From NCBI RefSeq assembly GCF_964022235.1, contig NZ_CAXHZL010000005.1, positions 1 to 64,000 of the forward strand: DNA of 64,000 nt, written 5' to 3'. The translations under genes were made by a program, and so were the position numbers. The notes beneath the pieces are model-generated. The model saw nothing but the letters and a program-made list of their open reading frames with translations. It was not told the DNA's origin and searched no databases. This DNA comes from Limimaricola sp964022235 (GTDB taxonomy: Bacteria > Pseudomonadota > Alphaproteobacteria > Rhodobacterales > Rhodobacteraceae). How positions within the stretch are numbered: the first letter of the stretch is position 1; every line of letters begins with the position of its first letter. This document shows, one piece after another, positions 1 to 9,561 of this stretch.

Positions 1-101
1 ACTAACCCGTCCGCCGCTAGACCCGAAGGTCTCGCTCGACTTGCATGTGTTAGGCCTGCCGCCAGCGTTCGTTCTGAGCCAGGATCAAACTCTCAAGTTG
101 A
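1..101 (-). rRNA. 16S ribosomal RNA, 5' end (partial)
   Basis: Read on the minus strand, the first hundred bases are the canonical start of a bacterial 16S gene, including the universal AGAGTTTGATCCTGGCTCAG stretch (revcomp of 77-96) and the conserved segment leading into the V1 loop. The V1 sequence resembles Rhodobacteraceae 16S. The mature 5' end is placed near position 101 by homology. The rest of the gene lies outside the window to the left. Confidence 0.97.
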
Positions 102-446
102 AAGCCACCGAAATGGCTATCCTTGACGCTCGAACCTCTGCACATCGTCCCATCGGCTAGGATGGGACAGTCATCTGTCTGACTGTGCTTCTGGTTTCCC
201 TAAGAAAACCGAAAGCCGCCAAACAGTGAAGCTGACACCGGTCATCGGGGCGAACCCCTACCGGCGCGACATACAGACGTTGATCCATCGAAATGAACCG
301 AAGCCGCCCGCATATCTCTTCAGATATCATCAATGTCAAAGAGCAGTGAAGAAAACCAAACAACCGCGCCCTAACGTCCGGCGCGCCGCCTCGTCCCCTT
401 CGGAATTTCTCACCAACGCTGCATCTCTGCGCCGCCGGTGAGGGGC
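102..446 (-). other. rRNA operon leader (transcribed spacer upstream of 16S)
   Basis: This non-coding stretch lies between the candidate rrn promoter and the mature 16S end. It holds a boxA-like element (334-345), and next to it a small hairpin with arms ATATCT/AGATAT (312-327). Such leaders are transcribed and removed by RNase III and other nucleases. Short open frames here have no credible start signals and I treat them as chance. Between the promoter and the end of msrQ (476-611) I see nothing recognisable. Confidence 0.7.
334..345 (-). promoter_or_regulatory. boxA-like rRNA antitermination element
   Basis: The minus strand reads TGCTCTTTGACA, one base from the classical boxA TGCTCTTTAACA that recruits NusB/S10 for rRNA antitermination. 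Its position, in the leader between promoter and 16S, is the expected one. Confidence 0.7.
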
Positions 447-475
447 TATCTAGGGAAACCGTTCCGGACCCGCAA
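447..475 (-). promoter_or_regulatory. candidate rRNA operon promoter
   Basis: On the minus strand a TTGCGG box (475-470) and a TAGATA box (452-447) are separated by exactly 17 bp. The spacing and -35 box are reasonable for an alphaproteobacterial housekeeping promoter; the -10 box matches the consensus at three of six positions. An A+T-rich run lies just upstream (480-492), as for an UP element. The transcript would begin near 440 and run through boxA into 16S. Confidence 0.5.
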
Positions 476-611
476 GCGTTAATTTTAACTTTTCCGCCCA
501 ATCGACGCGATCGGCAGGATGTTGTGCAATAACGGACCATTGACGGCATCACCGGCCCCGATTGCTGCATGGCGCCGCAATATCCGCAATGCCCCCTACC
601 CGGCCCTTCTA

Positions 612-1241
612 TCAGGCCCTGACCGCACCCCTGGCCTTCAACGCGTTCCAGCGAATCCGCGTGGCCAGAAGTCCCAGGATCAAGCCGAGATAGACCAGTG
701 GCTCGATCTGAAAGCCCTTCGAAAGCCAGATGAAGTGCACTGCGCCGAGGATGGCGATGCCGTAGACGAGCTGGTGCAGGCGGCGCCAGTTGCGCCCCAG
801 CTTGCGGATCGACAGGTTGTTCGAGGTCAGCGCCAAGGGGATCAGCCCGACAAAGGCGATCATGCCGACGGTGACATAGGGGCGTTTGAGGATGTCGGCC
901 CAGACCCGACCGAAGCTCTGGACGTCGAGCAGCGCCCAGACCGAGAAATGCGCCAACACGAAGAAGAAGGTCAGCAGTCCGATCGCCCGGCGAAACTTCA
1001 GCAGGCTGATGCGGGTGTATTTCAGCAGCGGTGTCACGGCGAGACCCGCCACCAGAAGCTTCAGCGCCGTGTCGCCGTATTCGCGTTCGAGCGCATTGAT
1101 CGGCTCGACGCCGAGACGCCCGGTCAGCGCCTGCCAGAACAGGAAGGCGGCCCAAAGCCCGCCCAGCACATACAGCGGCCAAGCGGGCACGCGACGCAGC
1201 ACGCCATTGATCTTCTGTGCGGTGGTGAGCGGGCGCGCCAT
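612..1241 (-). CDS. msrQ: MsrQ, heme-binding membrane subunit of the periplasmic methionine sulfoxide reductase
   Basis: A 209-residue integral membrane protein of the ferric-reductase-like (YedZ) family. It carries heme in the inner membrane and passes electrons from the respiratory quinone pool to MsrP in the periplasm. About six hydrophobic segments are visible, with the family's conserved histidines in the FVLAHFSVW segment, in RRLHQLVYG and in AVHFIW. The start codon overlaps the msrP stop by one base (TGATG), so the two are translationally coupled in the usual msrPQ order. Length and gene order are typical; nothing is unusual. Confidence 0.95.
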   Translation of the reverse strand: MARPLTTAQKINGVLRRVPAWPLYVLGGLWAAFLFWQALTGRLGVEPINALEREYGDTALKLLVAGLAVTPLLKYTRISLLKFRRAIGLLTFFFVLAHFSVWALLDVQSFGRVWADILKRPYVTVGMIAFVGLIPLALTSNNLSIRKLGRNWRRLHQLVYGIAILGAVHFIWLSKGFQIEPLVYLGLILGLLATRIRWNALKARGAVRA

Positions 1242-2140
1242 CAGAACTGTGCCTTGAGGTCCATGCCCTCGTAGAGCCCGGCCACCTCGTCATAGCCGTT
1301 GTACATCAACGTATCCTGCCGGGCCGAGAACAACCCGCCACCGATGCGCCGCTCGGAGGACTGGCTCCAGCGCGGATGGTCCACGGTAGGGTTCACGTTG
1401 GCATAAAAGCCGTATTCGGCGGGTGCGAGGCGGTTCCAGGTGGTGGGCGGCTCCTGCTCGACCAGAGAGATGCGCGTGATCGACTTGATCGATTTGAAAC
1501 CGTATTTCCACGGCACCACGAGACGGATCGGCGCACCGTTCTGGTTCGGCATCGGCTTGTCGTAGATCCCGGTCGCCATGATCGTCAGCGGGTGCATCGC
1601 CTCGTCGAGGCGCAGCCCCTCTACATAGGGAAAGTCGAGCACGCCGCGGCGCACGCCGGGCATGTTGTCGGGCTGCACGGCGGTCTCGAAGGCGACGTAG
1701 CGCGCGTTCGACTGTACCCCGGCGCGATCGAGGATGTCCTTGAGCTCGATCCCCTGCCACGGCACCACCATCGACCAGGCCTCGACGCAGCGCAGGCGGT
1801 AGATCCGCTCCTCGACCGTGAGGCCGGCAATAAGCTCGGACAGCGGGAAGGTGCCGGGGTTGTCGACGAGGCCGTCCACCGTCACCTGCCAGTCGGAGGT
1901 GTCGAGCGCCTCCGCGTTCTTGGCCGGATCGGTCTTGCCCGTGCCGAACTCGTAGTAGTTGTTGTAGGAGGTGATCTCCTCGAAGCTGTTCGGCTCCAGC
2001 GCCTCTTGGGCGCCCGCGCGGCCTGCAAGGCCGGACAGGCCCAGCGCGCCTGCCCCGGCCATGATCTGGCGGCGGTTCAGGAACAGGCCGCGCGGTGTCG
2101 CGTCGGCGCGGGTCAGCTCGTTCGTCCAGCGATGGGCCAT
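1241..2140 (-). CDS. msrP: MsrP, periplasmic molybdoenzyme methionine sulfoxide reductase
   Basis: The catalytic subunit of MsrPQ repairs oxidised methionines in periplasmic proteins using a mono-oxo molybdopterin cofactor. The 299-residue protein starts with a twin-arginine signal (RR at 23-24, hydrophobic stretch 27-40, likely cleavage after AGA at 42-44), so it is exported folded by Tat. The molybdenum-ligating cysteine is C118 in the YRLRCVEAW motif. I chose the ATG at 2140 because AGAGGAG lies just upstream; a longer open frame reaches further but has no ribosome-binding site. It is followed directly by msrQ. Confidence 0.95.
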   Translation of the reverse strand: MAHRWTNELTRADATPRGLFLNRRQIMAGAGALGLSGLAGRAGAQEALEPNSFEEITSYNNYYEFGTGKTDPAKNAEALDTSDWQVTVDGLVDNPGTFPLSELIAGLTVEERIYRLRCVEAWSMVVPWQGIELKDILDRAGVQSNARYVAFETAVQPDNMPGVRRGVLDFPYVEGLRLDEAMHPLTIMATGIYDKPMPNQNGAPIRLVVPWKYGFKSIKSITRISLVEQEPPTTWNRLAPAEYGFYANVNPTVDHPRWSQSSERRIGGGLFSARQDTLMYNGYDEVAGLYEGMDLKAQF

Positions 2141-2235
2141 TGGGGAAGTCTCCTCTGCGTCTTCGAATAATCTAGGCACGTTAGCCGCAGTCGCCATGTT
2201 GCAGGCGTCACGATGCGTTGACGCCGTGTAACGTG

Positions 2236-2271
2236 AAAAGGCCCCGGCGGATCTCTCCACCGGGGCCTTTT
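2236..2271 (-). terminator. intrinsic terminator downstream of clpB
   Basis: Perfect inverted repeat of AAAAGGCCCCGG with an 11-12 base loop, ending in TTTT on the minus strand. It sits between the clpB stop and the start of msrP, separating the two minus-strand transcripts. The symmetrical A/T flanks would let it work in either direction. Confidence 0.85.
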
Positions 2272-2293
2272 ACCAGTTAAGCGACAACCTGTG

Positions 2294-4909
<2,616 letters not shown>

Positions 4910-4988
4910 CTGTCTCTCCTTGGTCAAAGCGCCCGGTGGAAAGACGCCCGCTCTGGCGGCGCGCCCCGGTTCGGGCCTCTGGTCGGAA

Positions 4989-5017
4989 AGATGGGGGGCG
5001 GGTCGGCGTTGCGCAAG
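4989..5017 (-). promoter_or_regulatory. RpoH (sigma-32)-type heat-shock promoter of clpB
   Basis: On the minus strand CTTGCGC (5017-5011) is followed after 14 bp by CCCCATCT (4996-4989). This matches the sigma-32 pattern (CTTG.. / CCCCATnT) well. It lies about 80-100 bases upstream of the clpB start, consistent with heat-shock control of this chaperone. Confidence 0.7.
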
Positions 5018-5030
5018 TATCACAGAATGC

Positions 5031-5062
5031 AAAATGGCCGCCGGGTACGTCGCCCGGCGGCC
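5031..5062 (-). terminator. intrinsic terminator after the small anchored protein gene
   Basis: A 10-bp perfect stem (GGCCGCCGGG with CCCGGCGGCC), loop of seven, followed on the minus strand by ATTTT. It lies just downstream of the stop at 5086 and upstream of the clpB promoter. Confidence 0.8.
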
Positions 5063-5085
5063 AAGTTATCAATGGCTTGCGCCGG

Positions 5086-5448
5086 TCACTCCGAGGGCGG
5101 CACCGGGTCGAGGCCGCCATCGTCATCGACATTGTCGTCCTCGGGCTCCCCCAAGCTGTCGGCATCGCTGTCGGCAACGCTCGGCCGCACCATGTCGTCG
5201 GGCGTCTGCGGCTCGGCCGCATCGGTTTCGGCGTCATCGATGATCGCATCGTCGGGTTCGGCGTCACCGGTTTCACCGGTGGTCGCAGGGCTCTGGCTCG
5301 GCACCTCGAGCGGCACGGTGTCGAACTCCTCGGCCTCCTCGGCGCGGAACCAGCCACCTACCACGAGGAAAATGACGAGAAGGATGAACCCCATCGGGAT
5401 CATCGCATAGAGAAATGCGCGGCGCGAACTGCGGGGTTTTTGGGCCAT
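5086..5448 (-). CDS. hypothetical membrane-anchored acidic protein
   Basis: A 120-residue protein that I do not recognise as a characterised family. It has a short basic N-terminus (MAQKPRSSRR), one strongly hydrophobic segment at about residues 12-32, then a low-complexity tail rich in Asp, Glu and Pro with no cysteines. The orientation is probably N-in with the acidic tail in the periplasm. AAGGAG lies a few bases before the ATG and a good terminator follows, so it appears to be a real single-gene unit. It is divergent from pyrF with a gap of about 140 bases. Confidence 0.75.
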   Translation of the reverse strand: MAQKPRSSRRAFLYAMIPMGFILLVIFLVVGGWFRAEEAEEFDTVPLEVPSQSPATTGETGDAEPDDAIIDDAETDAAEPQTPDDMVRPSVADSDADSLGEPEDDNVDDDGGLDPVPPSE

Positions 5449-5590
5449 GTCGGTCTCCTTGGCTGAGGCACAGGGCCCCTTTCACAGGCGCAACGCCGCC
5501 CCGGCGCCTGCGTTCCCGCACCCGCGCTTGACGCGGCTGCGCGGCACGCGTCAAAAGCGCGCGACCCCCCAAAGCCCCGGAGAGCCCGCC

Positions 5591-6322
5591 ATGACCGCCC
5601 CGACCCCCGCCGACGATCGCCTGATCGTCGCCATCGACCGTCCCGACGCGATCTCCGGGCTCAAGCTCGCCGAGCAGCTCGGCGACGCGGTGTCGTTTTA
5701 CAAGATCGGCCTGGGCATGCTCACCGGCGGCGGGCTCGCTTTGGCGCGCGAGCTGAAGGACGAGCATGGCAAGCGCATCTTTCTGGACATGAAGCTCTTC
5801 GACATCGGGGCCACGGTCGAGGCGGCGGTGCGCGGGCTGGCGCAGTTCGATCTCGACTTTCTCACCGTGCATGGCGATCCGCACGTGGTGCGCGCCGCGC
5901 GGGAAGGCGCAAGTGGCAAGGATATGAAAATCCTCGCCGTGACGATCCTCACCTCGCTTGACCGCGATGATCTTGACGAGGGGATGATGCGCGCGGGCGA
6001 CGTGGCCGAGATGGTGGTGGAACGCGCGGGCCGCGCGCTAGAGGCCGGGGCCGACGGCGTGATCGCCAGCCCGCAGGAGGCCGCACTGATCCGGGCGCTG
6101 CCGCAGGCGGCGGGCAAGCTCATCGTCACGCCGGGCGTGCGCCCCGCCGGTGCGGCCCTCGGCGATCAGAAGCGGGTGATGACGCCCGCGCAGGCCATCG
6201 CGGCGGGCGCGGACCATGTCGTGGTCGGTCGCCCTGTCTGGCAGGCGGAGAACCCCCGTGCCGCCGCGCAGGCCATCGCAGAGGAAATGGTGTCGCCGCA
6301 GGTCCGCACCCCCAACACCTAG
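5591..6322 (+). CDS. pyrF: PyrF, orotidine 5'-phosphate decarboxylase
   Basis: This enzyme catalyses the last step of de novo UMP synthesis, decarboxylating OMP. The 243-residue TIM-barrel protein has the catalytic DxKxxD signature as FLDMKLFDIGATV, the TVHGDP segment that follows, and the C-terminal phosphate-binding VTPGVRP motif. The start at 5591 has GGAG about ten bases upstream; the frame is open further upstream but has no start signal there. No other pyrimidine gene is next to it. Confidence 0.96.
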   Translation: MTAPTPADDRLIVAIDRPDAISGLKLAEQLGDAVSFYKIGLGMLTGGGLALARELKDEHGKRIFLDMKLFDIGATVEAAVRGLAQFDLDFLTVHGDPHVVRAAREGASGKDMKILAVTILTSLDRDDLDEGMMRAGDVAEMVVERAGRALEAGADGVIASPQEAALIRALPQAAGKLIVTPGVRPAGAALGDQKRVMTPAQAIAAGADHVVVGRPVWQAENPRAAAQAIAEEMVSPQVRTPNT

Positions 6323-6433
6323 TAGGTTTGTGCTGGGCAAAAATGAATCAAAGAGTCTTCGCCGCCACAAGGAACCGAAATCGCGATTGAGTGGTTGACG
6401 ATCTAGAAAAAGCGAGCAGCGGAGACACTTCGA

Positions 6434-6646
6434 ATGCAGACCATCAGACTCGGCGACGTGCGCTACAACGCCCAGATCGGTGCCTTCGAGGCGCGCGTGG
6501 ACGTGGACCGCAACGGCACGACCTACCGCTATCCCTGCCAAGTGGCCGGGCCGATCGACATGGACGCGGGCCATGTGCGCGCCAGCCTGACCCGTCACGC
6601 GATGCGTATGTCCGACAGCGGCGCGTCGCTCTGGTCGCATCTCTGA
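6434..6646 (+). CDS. conserved-looking small protein of unknown function
   Basis: A 70-residue cytoplasmic protein with no signal or membrane segment. The first half reads like a beta-strand-rich domain (IRLGDVRYNAQIGAFEARVDV). A single cysteine sits in RYPCQVAGP. A GGAGA motif precedes the ATG by about eight bases, and a strong terminator follows 26 bases after the stop, so it is probably a genuine gene downstream of pyrF. I do not recognise its function. Confidence 0.7.
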   Translation: MQTIRLGDVRYNAQIGAFEARVDVDRNGTTYRYPCQVAGPIDMDAGHVRASLTRHAMRMSDSGASLWSHL

Positions 6647-6671
6647 ATTTTCGGTCCTCCCCCGAACGTAG

Positions 6672-6699
6672 AAAGGCCCGCCAAACGGCGGGCCTTTTT
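6672..6699. terminator. bidirectional terminator between the 70-residue gene and dadA
   Basis: An 11-bp perfect stem AAAGGCCCGCC/GGCGGGCCTTT with a four-base loop and T-run. It lies between convergent genes and has A/T-rich flanks on both sides, so it can serve both strands. Confidence 0.88.
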
Positions 6700-6717
6700 C
6701 GTGAGGAGGGGTGGCAC

Positions 6718-7959
6718 TCAGGCGGCCTGCGCCATGCCTCCGGGCATAGCACGCAACCCCGGGCCTTCACCGATTGTCTCGCCCAGCGCCTCGGCGGTGG
6801 CAGCAGACAGCGTCCAGCCCAGATGCCCGTGGCCGGTGTTGTAGAACACGCCCGGTTGACGCCCCGCGCCGACCTTGGGCAGCATGTTCGGCATCATCGG
6901 CCGCAGACCGGCCCAAGGCACACAATGCTCGGTCGACACGCCCGGAAACAGCCGCTCGACCCAATCGACCAGCGGTTTGACCCGGTCTGAACGGATGTCG
7001 CGGTTGTAGCCGTTGAACTCGGCCGTGCCCGCGACGCGGAACCGGTCCTCACCCAGACGCGAAGTCACGATCTTGGCCTTGTCGTCCAGAAGCGAGACAT
7101 AGGGGGCTGCCGCCCGGCTCTGCGCATCGCGCAGGGACACGGTGATCGAATAGCCTTTCACCGGATAGATGTTCACCCGGTCGCCCAGCTTCGCCGCGAT
7201 GCTGCGCGATCCGACACCGGCACAGACCACCACACCATCAAAGCGCTCGGGCGCACCGGCGGTGACCGTGACACCATCTTCGGCCGCGCGCACGTCGGTG
7301 ATCTCTTGCCCCATGCGGAACCGCACCCCCTGCCCCGCCAGCCAGTTGGCGAGACCTGTGGTGAACTTGTGGATGTCGCCGGTGGAATCGCTCTCGGTCA
7401 CGAAGCCGCCCGTCAAAGGCCCGGTGAGTTGCGGCACCAGGGCGCGCACCTCGTCGGGTGACAGCTCATCACGGCGCAGACCGCCCTGTGCGAGCAGCTT
7501 GTTCACCCGGCGACCATCGGCCAGATCTTTCTGGGTCTGGTAGAAATGCACGATGCTGGCGGGCGAAAAATCGAAGTCGATCCCCGCCGTCTCGGCCATC
7601 TCGCGCATCCCGGCCCGCGCTGCCACGGCAAGCCTGGTCGTGGCCACGGTATTGGCTTCGTAATTGCGGATCTGCCCGAGGAACTCGGCCATCCAGCTCA
7701 TCTTGTGCCAGCTCGGCTTGGGGTTCACCGATAGCGGCGCGTCGGGCTTCAGGAGCCACTTCGTGCCCTTGAGCACGGTGGCCCAACGGTTCCAGACCTC
7801 GGCGTTCGAGGCCGAGAGCTGTCCGCCATTGGCAAAGCTCGTCTCCATCGCCGCATAGCGCTGGCGATCAAAGACCGTGACCTCGTGGCCGCGCTTCAAC
7901 AGGGAATAAGCAGTGGTGACGCCGGTGATTCCGGCGCCCAAAACGGCGTAATGCGGCAT
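6718..7959 (-). CDS. dadA: DadA-type FAD-dependent D-amino-acid dehydrogenase
   Basis: A 413-residue flavoprotein of the DAO superfamily, close in length to E. coli DadA (432). DadA is membrane-associated, deaminates D-amino acids oxidatively and feeds electrons to the quinone pool. Visible features are the N-terminal dinucleotide fold with GAGITG at residues 8-13, the DadA-like ETSFANGGQLS flavin-binding segment near 40-50, and the C-terminal NTGHGHLGWTLS motif. The ATG at 7959 has GGAG about ten bases before it. The gene lies directly behind a tandem glycine riboswitch, so glycine is a likely inducer and possibly a substrate. No alanine racemase gene is adjacent. A glycine oxidase activity is an alternative reading. 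Confidence 0.88.
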   Translation of the reverse strand: MPHYAVLGAGITGVTTAYSLLKRGHEVTVFDRQRYAAMETSFANGGQLSASNAEVWNRWATVLKGTKWLLKPDAPLSVNPKPSWHKMSWMAEFLGQIRNYEANTVATTRLAVAARAGMREMAETAGIDFDFSPASIVHFYQTQKDLADGRRVNKLLAQGGLRRDELSPDEVRALVPQLTGPLTGGFVTESDSTGDIHKFTTGLANWLAGQGVRFRMGQEITDVRAAEDGVTVTAGAPERFDGVVVCAGVGSRSIAAKLGDRVNIYPVKGYSITVSLRDAQSRAAAPYVSLLDDKAKIVTSRLGEDRFRVAGTAEFNGYNRDIRSDRVKPLVDWVERLFPGVSTEHCVPWAGLRPMMPNMLPKVGAGRQPGVFYNTGHGHLGWTLSAATAEALGETIGEGPGLRAMPGGMAQAA

Positions 7960-7977
7960 GTTGCCCGCTCCAACGCG

Positions 7978-8165
7978 CCCCTTCCGTCCCTTGTGCCTGA
8001 GAGCTTCACCGCCATGGCATCATGCCACGCGCGACTTTCCCCTTCGGCGGGCCTCGCGGCCTCTCTCCGGATATTCATGCGGCCCGGCCGGTCCTTTTGC
8101 CTGAGAGATCGCGGGGCGCGCGACTGCTCCTTCGGCGGCGGACCGTCCCGCTCTCTCCCGGCAGG
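7978..8165 (-). promoter_or_regulatory. tandem glycine riboswitch controlling dadA
   Basis: The minus strand holds two glycine aptamers in a row. Aptamer I runs from GGGAGAGAG (8160-8151 side) through GCCGAAGGAGCA (8136-8125) to CTCTCAGGCAAAAGGAC (8107-8091). Aptamer II runs from GGAGAGAGG (8068-8060) through GCCGAAGGGG (8048-8039) to CTCTCAGGCACAAGGGAC (8003-7986). The linker is about 22 bases and contains GGCCGCATGAATATCC. All core consensus blocks of the gcvT-type glycine riboswitch are present in order. The end of aptamer II is only about 20 bases from the dadA ATG and abuts its ribosome-binding site, so control of translation or of an early terminator is plausible. Confidence 0.93.
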
Positions 8166-8362
8166 ACCGTTTCCTATCGGAAACATACGGCATGCCGCGC
8201 CGTTCCGCCAGTGCACCCCGCACAAGAATCTCGCGCAAGCGGCGATCCGCGTGACATTTGCGCCGCCGCGCTTGCAACTGCCCGGTATCGCGCCGATCCT
8301 CCGATGCGAACCGGCCCCCTCAGGGTCGGCGGGAGAGCCGCGCATCGCGGAGGGGAGACGCC

Positions 8363-9127
8363 ATGGAAAACCCGGTGAACCGCTTCAAGGCGGGGCTGCG
8401 CGAGGGGCGCCAGCAGATCGGTCTTTGGAACATGATCTCGGGGGCCTTCGTGCCCGAGGCGCTTTCGGGGCTGGGCTATGACTGGGTGGTGGTCGACACC
8501 GAGCATTCGCCCACCGACGTGCTCGACGTCCTGCCGGCACTGCAGTCCATGGCGGCCGAGCCCACGACCTCGGCCGTGGTGCGCCCGGCCTGGAACGATC
8601 CGATTCTCATCAAGCGGTTGCTCGACTTCGGCGCGCAGACGCTGCTGATCCCCTATGTGCAATCGGCCCAAGAGGCCCGCGCCGCCGTCGCCGCCACCCG
8701 CTACCCGCCCGTTGGCATGCGCGGCGTCGCAGGGCTGCACCGGGCCACGCGCTATGGCAGGATCGGCGACTACATGGCTCGCGCGCATGAAGAGATCTGC
8801 GTGCTGGTGCAGGTCGAGACCAAGGCGGCGCTCGACCGGCTCGAGGAGATCGCGGCCGTCGAGGGCGTGGACGGCGTGTTCATCGGCCCCGCCGACCTCG
8901 CGGCGAGCCTTGGCCATCCGGGCCGTCTCGATCACCCGGAGGTGGTAGAGGCGATCATGGGCGCGATCGACCGCTTGGGCGCGATGGGTGTGCCCGCTGG
9001 CATCCTGACGCTCGACCCGGCCTTCGCGCGCGATTGCATGACCCGCGGCACCCGGTTCACCGCCGTCGGCATCGATGCCTCACTTATGCTCGCGGGCGCG
9101 CAGGGGTTGCTGGCCCGGTTCCGCTAG
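8363..9127 (+). CDS. HpcH/HpaI family aldolase (2-keto-3-deoxy-acid type)
   Basis: A 254-residue class II aldolase of the HpcH/HpaI/CitE family, which cleaves 4-hydroxy-2-oxo acids to pyruvate plus an aldehyde with a divalent metal. Family landmarks are DWVVVDTEHSPTD near residue 40-50, the PVGMRGV segment, the metal-binding glutamate in VQVETKAALD and the GVFIGPADLAASLG motif around 175-190. The exact substrate cannot be read from the sequence; 4-hydroxy-2-oxoheptanedioate or 2-keto-3-deoxy-L-rhamnonate types are the nearest models. GGGGAG precedes the ATG. It diverges from the riboswitch-controlled dadA, and its stop overlaps the convergent Nudix gene by four bases. Confidence 0.88.
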   Translation: MENPVNRFKAGLREGRQQIGLWNMISGAFVPEALSGLGYDWVVVDTEHSPTDVLDVLPALQSMAAEPTTSAVVRPAWNDPILIKRLLDFGAQTLLIPYVQSAQEARAAVAATRYPPVGMRGVAGLHRATRYGRIGDYMARAHEEICVLVQVETKAALDRLEEIAAVEGVDGVFIGPADLAASLGHPGRLDHPEVVEAIMGAIDRLGAMGVPAGILTLDPAFARDCMTRGTRFTAVGIDASLMLAGAQGLLARFR

Positions 9128-9561
9128 AGCGCCTGCCAGAGCCTGAGCCGCGCCTGCAGCGCCGGGATCGCATCGGGCGCGTCCAGAAAGGCCTGCGGCG
9201 TCATCAGGGACCAGCCCTGCCCTTCGTCGCCGAATACTACGTCGGCCTCGGCCTCCGCGTTCATGTGCAACACAAAGAACCAAACGGGCCCGGGCCGCGT
9301 GGCGCTGACGAATCGCTGCCGCCACAGAACATCGGCCCGGCCCATCTCCAGCCCCACCTCCTCGCGCATCTCGCGCGCCAGCGTCGCCTCGGGGCTCTCG
9401 TCCCGCTCGCGCCCGCCACCCGGAAAATCCAGCGCGCCGGGAAAGACGATGTCGGGCCGGTCGTCACGACGGATCACGAGCAGGCGATCCGCGACGAACA
9501 GCGCCGCCTTCGCGCCGTCGAAGCTTTCGCCGCTCCATGCGGCGCTGTATGATGTTGCCAT
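9124..9561 (-). CDS. Nudix hydrolase
   Basis: A 145-residue single-domain Nudix protein with a complete catalytic box: a glycine, then E five residues on, then the REMREEVGL helix (GX5EX7REUXEEXGU satisfied around residues 48-71). It hydrolyses a nucleoside-diphosphate-linked substrate that the sequence does not reveal. Its ATG overlaps the start codon of dinB on the other strand within a single CATG (9559-9562), so each gene lies in the other's 5' region. The ribosome-binding site is weak (AAAGAGA). Its stop overlaps that of the aldolase gene by four bases. Pairing with an error-prone polymerase might suggest nucleotide-pool cleaning, but this is inference. Confidence 0.9.
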   Translation of the reverse strand: MATSYSAAWSGESFDGAKAALFVADRLLVIRRDDRPDIVFPGALDFPGGGRERDESPEATLAREMREEVGLEMGRADVLWRQRFVSATRPGPVWFFVLHMNAEAEADVVFGDEGQGWSLMTPQAFLDAPDAIPALQARLRLWQAL

